From positions 1 to 49,222 of the forward strand of contig JAKBEL010000018.1 of NCBI GenBank assembly GCA_021833825.1: a stretch of DNA of 49,222 bases, in the 5' to 3' direction. Of this stretch, positions 33,429 to 42,573 are shown piece by piece. The notes beneath the pieces were generated by a model. The model was not told the origin of the DNA. It was given only the letters and a program-made list of their open reading frames with translations, and ran no database searches. A program made the translations under genes and the position numbers. This DNA is from a bacterium. Lineage in GTDB: Bacteria > Babelota > Babeliae > Babelales > Vermiphilaceae. Position 1 is the first letter of the stretch. Each line of letters opens with the position of its first letter.

Positions 33429-34673
33429 ATGATTCAGCGTATTAAAGGTACTCAAGATTGGCTTGACCTCACTCTCTTTAATTTTGCCATTGAGCGTATT
33501 GCCAAACATCTTACATGTTATAATTTTATGCAGATACGAACGCCCATTTTAGAGTCAATTGAGCTCTTCAAACGTTCTCTTGGTCAAGCGACCGATGTGG
33601 TAAGCAAAGAGATGTTTTTGGTCAAAGGTACAAGCGAGTCAGAGCTCATCTGCCTGCGCCCTGAAGCTACCGCATCAACAGTGCGAGCATTTATTGAACA
33701 TGATGTGCAAGATGTGCCATGGAAAGTCTTCTCTTGGGGCTCAATGTTCCGTTATGAGCGGCCTCAAAAGGGTCGGTTTAGAGAGTTTACACAGGTTACT
33801 ATTGAGAATATCGGTGCAACCTCAATAGCTCATGATGTGCAATTGATTGCTATGCTTGATCGGCTTTTTCATGAAGAGTTTCGGCTCGATAGTTATGCTC
33901 TCATGATCAATTTTTTAGGCTCATATGAAGATAGGGCGGCATATAAAGAATTATTAAAAACTTTTTTAGATGCTCAAACCGGCATTTGTCAGACATGTAA
34001 TATTCGCAAAGATCTTAATATGATGCGTGTATTTGATTGTAAAAATCCTGAGTGCCAACAGATCTATCGCTCTGCACCAAAAATGATCGATCATTTAAGC
34101 ACAGAGAGCGCTCTTGAGTGGGAACAATTACAGGCTCAGCTCTCATTGCTCTCAGTCTCTTTTGTGATCAATCCGATGCTTGTCCGCGGGCTTGATTATT
34201 ATAATAAGACAGTATTTGAATTTGTGAGCAATGATTTAGGGGCGCAGAACACCTTTTGTGGAGGAGGGCGCTATGATTCATTGGTTAAAGATCTTGGAGG
34301 CAAGCAATCTCAAGCATCATTAGGTGCCGCAATAGGTGTTGAACGTCTATTGTTGTTGTTAGATCAGATCAAAGATAGATTATTAATCCCAGAGAAAGCT
34401 CCATTGACTGTTATGCTGCCTATGGCTCAAGAGCAGATTCCCCTTGCGCTTCTATTGGCAGACGAGCTTCATGCACATAAAAAATGCACGGAAGTATTGC
34501 TTGATGGTGGGTCGATTAAAAGTATGATGCGCAGAGCTAATAAGATGGGAGCCACTTATGTTGTTATTATTGGTCAAGATGAGCAGCAGGCTCATGAGGT
34601 GACAGTCAAGCAGATGATCAATGGCTCTGAAGAGCGCATAAAGCAGATTGATCTGGTGTCGTACATTCGTTAG
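33429..34673 (+). CDS. hisS: Histidyl-tRNA synthetase
   Basis: This class II synthetase charges tRNA-His. Motif 2 is present as FSWGSMFRYERPQKGRFREFTQ-type sequence, LRPEATAST lies before it, and the histidine-specific loop LVRGLDYYNKTVFEF is exact in its key residues. Motif 3 appears as GAAIGVERLLLLL. The C-terminal 90 residues are the anticodon-binding domain. Length is 414 residues. A CTCNxC-like pair (CQTCN, then CKNPECQ) occurs in the insertion domain, as in many bacterial HisRS. The gene is divergent from the outer-membrane protein gene, so the 162-base gap must hold both promoters. Confidence 0.96.
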   Translation: MIQRIKGTQDWLDLTLFNFAIERIAKHLTCYNFMQIRTPILESIELFKRSLGQATDVVSKEMFLVKGTSESELICLRPEATASTVRAFIEHDVQDVPWKVFSWGSMFRYERPQKGRFREFTQVTIENIGATSIAHDVQLIAMLDRLFHEEFRLDSYALMINFLGSYEDRAAYKELLKTFLDAQTGICQTCNIRKDLNMMRVFDCKNPECQQIYRSAPKMIDHLSTESALEWEQLQAQLSLLSVSFVINPMLVRGLDYYNKTVFEFVSNDLGAQNTFCGGGRYDSLVKDLGGKQSQASLGAAIGVERLLLLLDQIKDRLLIPEKAPLTVMLPMAQEQIPLALLLADELHAHKKCTEVLLDGGSIKSMMRRANKMGATYVVIIGQDEQQAHEVTVKQMINGSEERIKQIDLVSYIR

Positions 34674-34697
34674 AAGTTCTCCAGTCACGTTTGTAGT

Positions 34698-34736
34698 GCC
34701 TGTCCGCCTTAACTTTTTAAAGCGACGGAGGGAGTT
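34698..34736 (-). repeat. Fragment of the dispersed repeat (right end type of copy C)
   Basis: On the minus strand these 39 bases match 25843-25881 with one mismatch and one single-base difference in the A run. They begin five bases after a short unmatched stretch following hisS. The sequence TAGTATCGAA just beyond it is also a repeat block. Confidence 0.65.
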
Positions 34737-34869
34737 ATTTTTTGAAAAAAAATAGTATCGAACCATACGCCATACAAATTTTAAATAAAACTATTGCTAT
34801 TTGTAAATAAACATGGCTACAATGAAATTAAAAGTGTTGTATTGTAGTTTTATTTTAAAAGGAGAGAGA

Positions 34870-35175
34870 ATGGTGGGTATTAAGCAGGCGTTAGCTTTAT
34901 CTGTTATGCTGGGGTTTGTTACTATTTCAGCTGAAAATGTCTTTGTTCGCGTCTTGGGCACAAGGGGCGGATCTCAAGAGATAGATATTGATGCAAATGC
35001 TACTGTTGGAGATTTAAAAGAGGCGATTCAGCATCAATTAGGTTTCCCTGTTGCAATACAGGAGCGTATTATTTTTTCTAATAAGATACTAAAGAATGAT
35101 GCGGAGCCGATCAACCGTGCTCTTGGCGGCGGTGATATCTCTGGCCGAATCTTCTATCTTAAGATGAAGAATTAA
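34870..35175 (+). CDS. Small exported ubiquitin-like (beta-grasp) protein
   Basis: The start at 34870 follows AAAAGGAGAGAGA and gives 101 residues; the frame's earlier ATG at 34813 is not protein-like. Residues 1-21 are a signal peptide (IKQALALSVMLGFVTISA). The mature part matches ubiquitin element by element: VFVRVLG (like IFVKTLTG), IDIDANATVGDLKEAI (like VEPSDTIENVKAKI), LGFPVAIQERIIFSNKIL (like EGIPPDQQRLIFAGKQL), and a final strand GRIFYLKMK. It lacks a C-terminal Gly-Gly, so conjugation is unlikely without processing. Secretion plus a eukaryote-like fold suggests an effector that mimics or binds host ubiquitin machinery; that role is an inference. It is flanked by hisS and a strong terminator. 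Confidence 0.75.
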   Translation: MVGIKQALALSVMLGFVTISAENVFVRVLGTRGGSQEIDIDANATVGDLKEAIQHQLGFPVAIQERIIFSNKILKNDAEPINRALGGGDISGRIFYLKMKN

Positions 35176-35186
35176 TAAGAGCTAAA

Positions 35187-35214
35187 GATGCTCTATGCTT
35201 GACTATAGAGCATC
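35187..35214 (+). terminator. Hairpin after the ubiquitin-like gene
   Basis: GATGCTCTAT pairs perfectly with ATAGAGCATC across an eight-base loop. No T run follows, so it is either a 3'-end stabiliser or works together with the terminator at 35226-35263. Confidence 0.5.
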
Positions 35215-35225
35215 ATATTAATTAT

Positions 35226-35263
35226 AAAGAGAGGATCTGCTTACAATCGGGTCCTCTTTTTTT
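35226..35263 (+). terminator. Bidirectional rho-independent terminator
   Basis: AAAGAGAGGA pairs with TCCTCTTTTTT, and a run of seven T follows on the plus strand, ending inside the stop codon region of the convergent cdsA. The minus-strand reading also has a T-rich tail, so it can serve both genes. Confidence 0.75.
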
Positions 35264-35936
35264 AGCAATGAATGGTTGCAAAATAGTGTAAAAGCCAGTC
35301 TCGCAGTAGATAGAAAAAGAATACGGTAAACATAATGCCATCAAAGCGGTCGAGAAATCCACCATGGCCGGGCAATATATCTCCGGAATCTTTAAGATTT
35401 ACTCTCCGTTTTAACCAAGACTCAAAGAGGTCTCCAAGAAGTGCTGTAATGCAGATAATAAGAGCAAATATAAAGATAAATCCTATCGGTTTTTTATCGC
35501 CCAATTCATAAAGGGCGAGCCATAGGCCAGCTATGCCAAAAAGATAACCACCTAAAAACCCTTCCCATGTTTTACCGGGGCTTATCAAGGGGTTAATATA
35601 ATGTTTTCCAAAGAGAGTTCCTATCAGATATGATCCCGTGTCATGAGCGGATACCAGTATGAATAGAATAAAAAGAAGCGGTCGATAGCATGAGTGGTTC
35701 ATCCAGATAATAAGAGCAAATGGTAAAATAGGGTACAAGGGGAGCATGATCCAGAAGAGAAAATCATGAGGGTTAAAAAGCCTTGTCCACTCAAATATGA
35801 TGATTTGCACAAGAATAGTTATGATTACTATAGAGAAAAACCAGGAGGGTAGATATAAAAAAGAGATCCAAAAAAGAGCTCCTAATATGAGCCCTGTAAT
35901 GGTTCTTTTAGTAAGATGCTTAAATTTTATATTCAT
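35262..35936 (-). CDS. cdsA: Phosphatidate cytidylyltransferase
   Basis: CdsA makes CDP-diacylglycerol from phosphatidic acid and CTP, the entry point for membrane phospholipids. The integral-membrane family signature S-x-x-K-R-x-x-x-D-x-x-P-x-x-x-x-x-x-G-G-x-x-D-R-x-D appears as LKRRVNLKDSGDILPGHGGFLDRFDG near the C-terminus; SPGKTWEGFLGG is also typical. About seven membrane helices are seen. The ATG at 35936 is preferred to an in-frame TTG at 35954. Length is 224 residues, shorter than E. coli CdsA (about 285) but common in compact genomes. It follows yraN by 64 bases and may belong to the same transcript. Confidence 0.92.
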   Translation of the reverse strand: MNIKFKHLTKRTITGLILGALFWISFLYLPSWFFSIVIITILVQIIIFEWTRLFNPHDFLFWIMLPLYPILPFALIIWMNHSCYRPLLFILFILVSAHDTGSYLIGTLFGKHYINPLISPGKTWEGFLGGYLFGIAGLWLALYELGDKKPIGFIFIFALIICITALLGDLFESWLKRRVNLKDSGDILPGHGGFLDRFDGIMFTVFFFYLLRDWLLHYFATIHC

Positions 35937-36000
35937 GAGATTTAATCCAAACAATTTAGTCTGATCTTAGCAATTAAACGGAAAAAAGTAATCTCTTTTT

Positions 36001-36369
36001 TTAATATTCATCGATAACAAAAGCATCTTCGATATAGGTTAATAATGGTTGATCATTGTTGATCTGAACAAGCGCTATATCAAAGCGGCATATTGTATCT
36101 TCAATATTATTGCGGGCGATATATTCTTTGGCAACGAGTCCTATTTTTTTCTGTTTAGAATATGTTACCAGGTCATGCATGGATCCATATTCATGGTGTC
36201 TGACTTTAACCTCAACAAAGATAAGAAGATTCTCTTTTTGTGCTATAATATCGATCTCGCCATAGATTTTTTGATAGTTTTGTTGGCATATGGTAAATCC
36301 CTGTCTGCGCAGTTCTTGTGCAACAAAAGCCTCAGCTTGATCACCAAATAATCTTCTCTTTTCTCTCAT
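36001..36369 (-). CDS. yraN: UPF0102/YraN family nuclease-like protein
   Basis: YraN proteins have a restriction-endonuclease-like fold; their role is not settled. The conserved core is present: GDQAEAFVAQELRRQGF (helix 1), GEIDIIAQKENLLIFVEVKVR, which holds the E-x-x-x-[DE]...E-x-K metal site (Asp46 and Glu58-x-Lys60 region), and later RFDIALVQ. The start at 36369 is fixed by the TAATG overlap with the preceding gene and an AAGAG site; length is 122 residues. It is translationally coupled to the BamD-like gene. DNA binding or processing is plausible but unproven. Confidence 0.88.
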   Translation of the reverse strand: MREKRRLFGDQAEAFVAQELRRQGFTICQQNYQKIYGEIDIIAQKENLLIFVEVKVRHHEYGSMHDLVTYSKQKKIGLVAKEYIARNNIEDTICRFDIALVQINNDQPLLTYIEDAFVIDEY

Positions 36370-37373
36370 TATGCTCTTGCAAACCAACTCTTTTTAGGCG
36401 CTGTTAATGCTAGTGTTATCTCATGCTCTGGAAATTTAGCTTTAAGTTCCGCCATTTTTTGCTCTTTGACTTCTTTATTATGCTCAGCCTGTGCAAGGCC
36501 GATTTCAACCTCAAGCAGTTGTGGCTCAATATCTGGTAATTGCACTATAATTGTTGATCGCAAATCGTCAACACGCTTGTGCACCTCTTTATATTTTGCT
36601 AAACCAAGATCATTCTTTGCGATACTTATGCTGCTCTGAGCCAATTTTTGATCGCACAGTCTTTTTATTTCGGAAACCTTTTCGATCGTATATGCGCTAT
36701 ATATATCTTTTCGTCTATTAAATTCTTCAATGAGAGCCAATGTCTCTTCTGTCTTGCTCTGATCTCTATCAAATCTTAATGTTTGGCTCCAGCTACATTC
36801 AATAGCCTTTCTGAAAGCAAGTTCTGCATATTCATTGCCAGGATAGAGGCGTGTAAAATCATTAAAAAGAATTTCAGCCTTTTTGTAATCACGCGTCTGC
36901 ATAAATAGTTCTGCCATCTCAAGCATGATATAGACTATCTGATCAGTATTTTCCGCAAGTTTTAACATCCGTTCAAGATATTTGATGGCCATTGTATAGT
37001 CGCCTGTTAAGATGAGCTCATTCTTTCCTTGTAAAAGCTCATTAAAGCTCATATCGCTTATGGTTGGCGTTGACCAGAATGAACTCTTTTTTTCACCATC
37101 GGCTCTCTTTTGTGGTCGACTCTTTTTATATTTTTTAAAATTCTTTTTAGCCTCTTCTGGAGAGGGCAGATCTTGGGCAAAGTTTTTTTCAAGCTGTTTT
37201 TTTTTCTGAAACGCCTCATTTTCAGTTGGAGCAAAAATAAGTTGCATATTCTCTATGTCAGGGACAAATTCTTCAACCGATGATAATGGTTGAGATATTT
37301 CTGTTGATTGAGGATTTTCAGCTTCTGCATGAGATCCTATGAACATTATTAATATAAGTATATATAGCATCAT
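36369..37373 (-). CDS. BamD-like TPR outer-membrane assembly protein (tentative)
   Basis: The start at 37373 (MMLYILILIMFIGSHAEA) is used because AAGG precedes it; the track-like upstream frame to 37448 is hydrophobic noise. After the leader comes a disordered, charged region (to about residue 95) and then TPR-like helices with YTMAIKYLERML, YKKAEILFNDFTRLYPGNEYAE and a BamD-like segment RFDRDQSKTEETLALIEEF, which echoes the V-D-R-S-D-R-D-x-x-x-A-x-x-A-F-x-x-[FL] part of BamD. BamD is a lipoprotein of the BAM complex; here no lipobox Cys is seen after the leader (AEA-E), so the anchor may be absent. A plain TPR protein is the alternative. Confidence 0.6.
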   Translation of the reverse strand: MMLYILILIMFIGSHAEAENPQSTEISQPLSSVEEFVPDIENMQLIFAPTENEAFQKKKQLEKNFAQDLPSPEEAKKNFKKYKKSRPQKRADGEKKSSFWSTPTISDMSFNELLQGKNELILTGDYTMAIKYLERMLKLAENTDQIVYIMLEMAELFMQTRDYKKAEILFNDFTRLYPGNEYAELAFRKAIECSWSQTLRFDRDQSKTEETLALIEEFNRRKDIYSAYTIEKVSEIKRLCDQKLAQSSISIAKNDLGLAKYKEVHKRVDDLRSTIIVQLPDIEPQLLEVEIGLAQAEHNKEVKEQKMAELKAKFPEHEITLALTAPKKSWFARA

Positions 37374-37530
37374 AATAAGCCTTATTATAAGGTTTTTGAT
37401 TATAGTCTGATTATCAATTAAGTTTATATCCTGACCAGACAAAAGCAAATGCTATCATTAATCATTTTGGTTTGATATGCTATCAATCAGGCTCGTCGTA
37501 TCAAAATTGTATTGATAATGGGAATAAAAA

Positions 37531-39243
37531 ATGCTCAAAAAGACTATAGATCAGATGCTCATTGAGGCGGGTTTGGTCACCCAAGAGCAGTATGAACAGT
37601 GCAAGCAAGAGGCTCAAGCTTCTGGTAAAGATGTTATAAAGATTCTACTTGAAAAAAAGCTTGTTACTCCTGAATCTTATGCAAAAGTTTTAAGCCTTTA
37701 TGTTGATGTCCCTTATGTGGAAAAGATTACTGAAAAGATGGCAGACATCAATATCCTTGGGAAAATACCGCTTAAATTTTTGCGTGAAAACGAAGTTATG
37801 CCTGTTGTTATTGATGATAAGATAACTATATTGACTTCAAATCCTATCTATTTTCAGCCTATAGATGACCTTAATCTATTGCTGGGTGGCGGATTGCCCT
37901 ATGCTGTGGCAACACCAAAAGTTATTGTTGATGCAATTAATAAATATTATCCATTAGAAGGAACAAAGCAGGTAATAGCAGAATTGGAGGAGGAGGAGCC
38001 ACAACTTGAAGAGGTTGAGTTTGGCGATGTTGATGAACGAGATATTGTATCTATGGCTGCTGAAGCGCCAGTTATTAAATTGGTTAACCATATTCTCTAT
38101 CAAGCGGTCAAGCAGGAGGCTTCAGATATTCATATAGAGCCCTATGAAAAGGATCTGGTTGTGCGATATCGTATTGATGGTGTACTATATGCTGTAATGT
38201 CTCCACCTAAACGTATTCAAGATGCGCTTGTCTCTCGTCTTAAAATTATGGCCAATTTAAATATTGCTGAAAAAAGAGTTCCGCAAGATGGCCGGATTGA
38301 TCTTCGTGTAGCAGGTCGACCATATGATATTCGTGTATCTATTTTGCCGGTTCAATTTGGAGAACGTATTGTGATGCGTCTGCTCGATAAATCAAAGAGT
38401 TTTAATAAATTACAAGATCTCGGTTTTGGCGAGCGCGACTTTAAGGTTATAGAGAGTTCGATTGCAAAACCTAATGGTATTATCTATGTAACTGGTCCAA
38501 CCGGTTCAGGTAAGACCTCAACGCTCTATGCAGTATTGGGTGAGCTTAATAAACCAGAAGTTAACATCATTACGGTTGAAGATCCGGTTGAATATCAGAT
38601 GAAGGGGATCGGTCAAGTTCAGGTGCGCAGTAAAATAGGAATGACCTTTGCAGCAGCTTTACGTTCAATATTGCGTCAAGACCCTGATATTGTGATGATT
38701 GGTGAGACGCGAGATCAAGAGACAGCTCAGATAGCTATTCAAGCTGCGCTAACAGGCCACTTGGTACTTAGCACGTTGCATACTAATAGTGCGCCAGCGA
38801 CTATTACACGTCTTTTGGATATGGGTATTGAACCCTATTTAATAGCATCTTCATTAAATCTCTCTATGGCTCAACGATTGGTCAGAAAGTTGTGCCCTTT
38901 GTGTAAAGTTCCATATAAGCCGACAAGTGATCAGCTTGCAACTATTGGACTATCTGAAAAAGATTCAAGCAGCATAACCTTCTATAAACCGGTCGGTTGT
39001 GATGAATGTTCGCAGACTGGCTATAAGGGGCGTATGCCGGTATTTGAGTTAATGGAGATGACTCCAGATATGGCAAAACTGGTTATGGATCGTGCAGATA
39101 CAACGCTTTTACGTCAACAGGCGATTAAAGATGGTATGCAACTTCTTGTGCAAGATGGGATACGCAGGATTAAAGAGGGGCTAACTTCTATTCAGGAAGT
39201 GCTCTCTGTTGCAACTCTTGAATCTGCCATTGAGGCCGAATAG
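37531..39243 (+). CDS. Type II secretion/type IV pilus assembly ATPase (GspE/PilB)
   Basis: This hexameric cytoplasmic ATPase powers pseudopilus or pilus assembly. Residues 1-140 form the MshEN-type N domain (LLIEAGLVTQEQ, then LYVDVPYVE). The nucleotide-binding core has Walker A GPTGSGKTS (322-330), the Asp box ITVEDPVEYQ, Walker B DPDIVMIGETRDQETA and the His box LSTLHTNSA. A Cys4 zinc motif follows (Cys455, Cys458, Cys490, Cys493), as in GspE and PilB. Length is 570 residues. The pseudopilin gene starts 12 bases later, so they are one operon. Whether the system secretes or makes pili cannot be decided here. Confidence 0.93.
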   Translation: MLKKTIDQMLIEAGLVTQEQYEQCKQEAQASGKDVIKILLEKKLVTPESYAKVLSLYVDVPYVEKITEKMADINILGKIPLKFLRENEVMPVVIDDKITILTSNPIYFQPIDDLNLLLGGGLPYAVATPKVIVDAINKYYPLEGTKQVIAELEEEEPQLEEVEFGDVDERDIVSMAAEAPVIKLVNHILYQAVKQEASDIHIEPYEKDLVVRYRIDGVLYAVMSPPKRIQDALVSRLKIMANLNIAEKRVPQDGRIDLRVAGRPYDIRVSILPVQFGERIVMRLLDKSKSFNKLQDLGFGERDFKVIESSIAKPNGIIYVTGPTGSGKTSTLYAVLGELNKPEVNIITVEDPVEYQMKGIGQVQVRSKIGMTFAAALRSILRQDPDIVMIGETRDQETAQIAIQAALTGHLVLSTLHTNSAPATITRLLDMGIEPYLIASSLNLSMAQRLVRKLCPLCKVPYKPTSDQLATIGLSEKDSSSITFYKPVGCDECSQTGYKGRMPVFELMEMTPDMAKLVMDRADTTLLRQQAIKDGMQLLVQDGIRRIKEGLTSIQEVLSVATLESAIEAE

Positions 39244-39255
39244 AAAGTCTTTTTA

Positions 39256-39750
39256 ATGCGCAACAGGTTAGCATTTACATTGATTGAGCTGCTTGTTGTG
39301 ATCGCATTGACTATGATGATGATTGGGCTGACGTTGCAGCAGTTTTCAGACTGTTCAAGATCGGTTCGTACTGAGTTAGAGCTGTTATATCAGACATCAT
39401 TATATATGCAGCGGCGCGCATTGGTTCTGCGTCAAAAACAGGTTCTTTATGTTGATATAGTTCATAATACCTATAGTTTTGAAGATCGGACCCATAGGCT
39501 GGCCAACGGTGTTCAGTTTGGTATTATGCCGGTCAAAGGCCCTCCTGCATCGCCATTTAAGATGATTGAAAAAGCATCGACATTTAAAAATGATCAGATT
39601 GTTTTTCATCCAGATGGAGTTGTTGATGCAGGGTCCGTTTATCTTACCAATGATAAGAAAAATCAATTATACGCATTGACCGTTGCAGTTGCCCCATATT
39701 CCTATTTGCGTACATATTGCTATGCTGATACATGGCGCCTTCTACAATAG
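39256..39750 (+). CDS. Type II/IV pseudopilin (GspH-like)
   Basis: The 164-residue protein begins MRNRLAFTLIELLVVIALTM, a class III prepilin leader: a short basic start, cleavage after Ala6 or a related position before Phe, then Phe1, Glu5 and a hydrophobic helix. The remainder is small, mixed alpha-beta and rich in Tyr and Asp, as in GspH or FimT minor pseudopilins. It is tied to the ATPase gene (12-base gap), giving a minimal assembly unit; the prepilin peptidase and platform protein are not in the window. It would be processed by a PilD-type peptidase. Which minor pilin it corresponds to is uncertain. Confidence 0.85.
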   Translation: MRNRLAFTLIELLVVIALTMMMIGLTLQQFSDCSRSVRTELELLYQTSLYMQRRALVLRQKQVLYVDIVHNTYSFEDRTHRLANGVQFGIMPVKGPPASPFKMIEKASTFKNDQIVFHPDGVVDAGSVYLTNDKKNQLYALTVAVAPYSYLRTYCYADTWRLLQ

Positions 39751-39768
39751 TTGTTTTTTAGGTAAGAA

Positions 39769-42510
39769 ATGTTTAAGCAGCTTGTTCTGGCAGTACTGAT
39801 CGGTCTGTCGAGCCTTATGTATATGATTCAGCATGATCGATGGTTTGAGCAATATATGCTCAATTATTTTACTCAGCAATTTGAGCGATCGCTCGATTGT
39901 CGTATGTCAGCGCGATTACAAGAGGTTAATTTTTCAGGCAAAATGAGATTGGCCGATATGCATGTAATGCCTGTGCATGGATCTGATTGGTCATGGCATG
40001 CAAATCAATTCTCTATCACTTTCTCATGGTGGGATCTTCTGTTGTATGGATCATTAGATTTTTCGATTCTTATGGATGCTGTTCAGATGCAATCTTATAT
40101 TATTGATAATCATGTAGCAATTAAAGATCATTTTAACTTGGCATTTAATGGCCCTCAGGTTGGGATGTATACTTTCCTAAAAGAATTAATATGTAATAAT
40201 ACACATTGTTCGATTATTGATCAGAATAAGAATAGTGCATTTATGATCGCATTTGATGGTAAAGCTAAAAAGATCAATAATATTTTTCGCTGCATAATAG
40301 ATGTCTTTAAGGGGTCTTTAGATGTGCAAGATAGAGTGCTTTTTGCAAATATGTCTGGATCCTTGCAATTTGATTCATTTGGCGGACGGCCAACTCTTGA
40401 TATATGCTTAAAGGGAGCTGCATCTCTTGAGATTCCTCAGTTAGGCGCAGAGATAATGCCATGTTATATTTCAGGAGCATGGAATCATAATGGGGGTATT
40501 TTAAGTATAAAGAATGTAGATCATTCTTTTGCTATTGATCCAATTATGATCCAACGTAAACCGGAGGGCGTAGTTGTATCTCTTGATGCAAAAGTTCCAT
40601 TAACATATGCATGGCGCATATGGAATAATAATAATGATGATGCTCGGCTTTCAGGAAATTGTCTTTTGCAGGCCAAGATGACCTCTTCTGACAATGATCG
40701 TGCTATAGATGGTCATTTAATGTTGCAAAGAATTCATTGGCAAGATGTAGAGTTGGGCTCTTTGGGAAAGATATCGTTTGCTTTAAAAGGGCAAACAGTT
40801 GATGGATCATTATATCTTCAGCGAACATCGGGGGCATGTATTGGCGGTGATTGGTCATGCTCTTTGCAGAATGGAAATATTCAGGCAGATATAAAAAACA
40901 ATGCTCGTTTAACATTCTCTCCAAAGCATGATTGGCAGATTCTTCCAGATGATTTAACGCTTCATGTTAGATCGGATGGAGCATCGGCTCATGTAATGTA
41001 TGAGGCGACAGCAACACATGCAAAGGTGCATCATCAGATAAGTTCACAAGGTCACATAGAATTTCAAGAAAATGTTCTTCTACTGAAGGGTATTTTCGAT
41101 GATAATCAGTATGATTGTAAATGGAGTTATCAGCCAGAGTGGTCTCTTGATCATTTTTTTTACAAAAGGGATAATGGCACATCACTTATTGAAATTGCAT
41201 CTTCAGTTGATGATCAGAAAAAATATTATAAAGGCAAGATGGCATTTGGCTGTGTAAAAGATATCTTTAAAAAATGGTATGATTTTGATCTGCAGGGCGA
41301 AGGAATATTTGAGATAGCAATAGATCCTGGTCAAATATCATCGGTAAGTATGCATTTAAAAGATGGTGCTATTCGACTGCCCCGTACGTATAACTTTATT
41401 AATGGGCTTGATTGTCAATTAAAGCTCGACTATGGTGCAAAATCGTGCACGATATCAGATATGGTCTGCCATATGCATAATGGACGTATTAGTAGTAAAA
41501 AGATGCTTTGCGCTTTTAATGAAGACTATTCTCCTTATTTTGTTTATGCGCCATTGTTGATTGATCATTGTCTTATTAATATGGGAAAAGAGTTTTTTGC
41601 AGTAGTATCAGGAGACTTGTTGTTAAGTAAGCGTTCTGGAAGAGGTCCTTTGCTTAATGGTCAGGTTATTATTGAACGATCACAATTAAAAGAGAATCTA
41701 TTTTCTGATGTTTTTCAGCGTAATTTTCGTAATTATACGGCCCATTCGTTTAAGACAGATGATGATGAGTTGCGTTGTGATATTGCTATCAGAACCAAAT
41801 ATCCAGTGCGGATACAGACGCCATTTTTAGATACTGATGCGCGTATTGATCTACATATACGAAATGGAGTTAGGGATCCAGAGGTTGTAGGAACCATAAG
41901 TTTAAATGCGGGAAAGCTCTACTTCCCCTATAAACCATTATATATTACAACTGGAATGCTACATTTCCTACCAGGAAGATTGGATGATCCATTGATAGAA
42001 CTTTTTGCAAAAAATACCATTAAGAAAAATAATATTACTCTTCAAGTGACGGGCTCACTACAAAATCAGCATGTGCAATTGGAATCATCGCCAACATTGA
42101 CTGAAGAGCAGATAATATCGCTGCTGCTTGTTGGATCTCAAGAAGAATCGCTCAATATTGTTATGCCAGCTCTCATTATGCAGAATATAAAATCGATTCT
42201 CTTCGGATATGATCAGTCTGCAGCCAACATGAGCCGCTATTTTAATGCCCTCTTTAAACCATTCGGGAGAATTCATCTAGTGCCAAGTTTTATTGATCAG
42301 AGCGGCCGAGGTGGATTGCGAGGAGCTGTTGAGATTGATTTAAGCGATAGATGGAGAATGGTTTTTCAGAAAAATTTTAGTTTAACAGAAGACACAAGAT
42401 TTGAATTTGAATATCTATTTTCCGATGATATGAGTGCTCGGTTGACACGTGATATTCGTCGAGATGTGATCGGTGAGGTTGAGATGCGCTATAAATTTGG
42501 AAATAATTAA
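39769..42510 (+). CDS. TamB/AsmA-like envelope protein (DUF490 C-terminus)
   Basis: The 913-residue protein has an N-terminal signal anchor (FKQLVLAVLIGLSSLMYMI) and a very long beta-rich body, the layout of AsmA-like bridge proteins that move phospholipids between membranes and aid outer-membrane protein assembly. The C-terminal 250 residues match the TamB domain: PTLTEEQIISLLLVGSQEES, a classic block, then GGLRGAVEIDLSDRWRMVFQKNF and a final RLTRDIRRDVIGEVEMRYKF strand pattern. E. coli TamB is longer (about 1260 residues), so this is a compact form. It follows the pseudopilin gene by 18 bases. TamA is not in the window. Confidence 0.82.
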   Translation: MFKQLVLAVLIGLSSLMYMIQHDRWFEQYMLNYFTQQFERSLDCRMSARLQEVNFSGKMRLADMHVMPVHGSDWSWHANQFSITFSWWDLLLYGSLDFSILMDAVQMQSYIIDNHVAIKDHFNLAFNGPQVGMYTFLKELICNNTHCSIIDQNKNSAFMIAFDGKAKKINNIFRCIIDVFKGSLDVQDRVLFANMSGSLQFDSFGGRPTLDICLKGAASLEIPQLGAEIMPCYISGAWNHNGGILSIKNVDHSFAIDPIMIQRKPEGVVVSLDAKVPLTYAWRIWNNNNDDARLSGNCLLQAKMTSSDNDRAIDGHLMLQRIHWQDVELGSLGKISFALKGQTVDGSLYLQRTSGACIGGDWSCSLQNGNIQADIKNNARLTFSPKHDWQILPDDLTLHVRSDGASAHVMYEATATHAKVHHQISSQGHIEFQENVLLLKGIFDDNQYDCKWSYQPEWSLDHFFYKRDNGTSLIEIASSVDDQKKYYKGKMAFGCVKDIFKKWYDFDLQGEGIFEIAIDPGQISSVSMHLKDGAIRLPRTYNFINGLDCQLKLDYGAKSCTISDMVCHMHNGRISSKKMLCAFNEDYSPYFVYAPLLIDHCLINMGKEFFAVVSGDLLLSKRSGRGPLLNGQVIIERSQLKENLFSDVFQRNFRNYTAHSFKTDDDELRCDIAIRTKYPVRIQTPFLDTDARIDLHIRNGVRDPEVVGTISLNAGKLYFPYKPLYITTGMLHFLPGRLDDPLIELFAKNTIKKNNITLQVTGSLQNQHVQLESSPTLTEEQIISLLLVGSQEESLNIVMPALIMQNIKSILFGYDQSAANMSRYFNALFKPFGRIHLVPSFIDQSGRGGLRGAVEIDLSDRWRMVFQKNFSLTEDTRFEFEYLFSDDMSARLTRDIRRDVIGEVEMRYKFGNN

Positions 42511-42573
42511 TCTTACTTCTTGTGCTATGATAGACTGGCTGTATAGACTAAAAAACAAAAAGGGGTGTTCTTG

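Noticed and set aside
34452-34766. Minus-strand ORF across the hisS 3' end
   Set aside because: It runs over the anticodon-binding domain and a dispersed repeat; no protein-like pattern.
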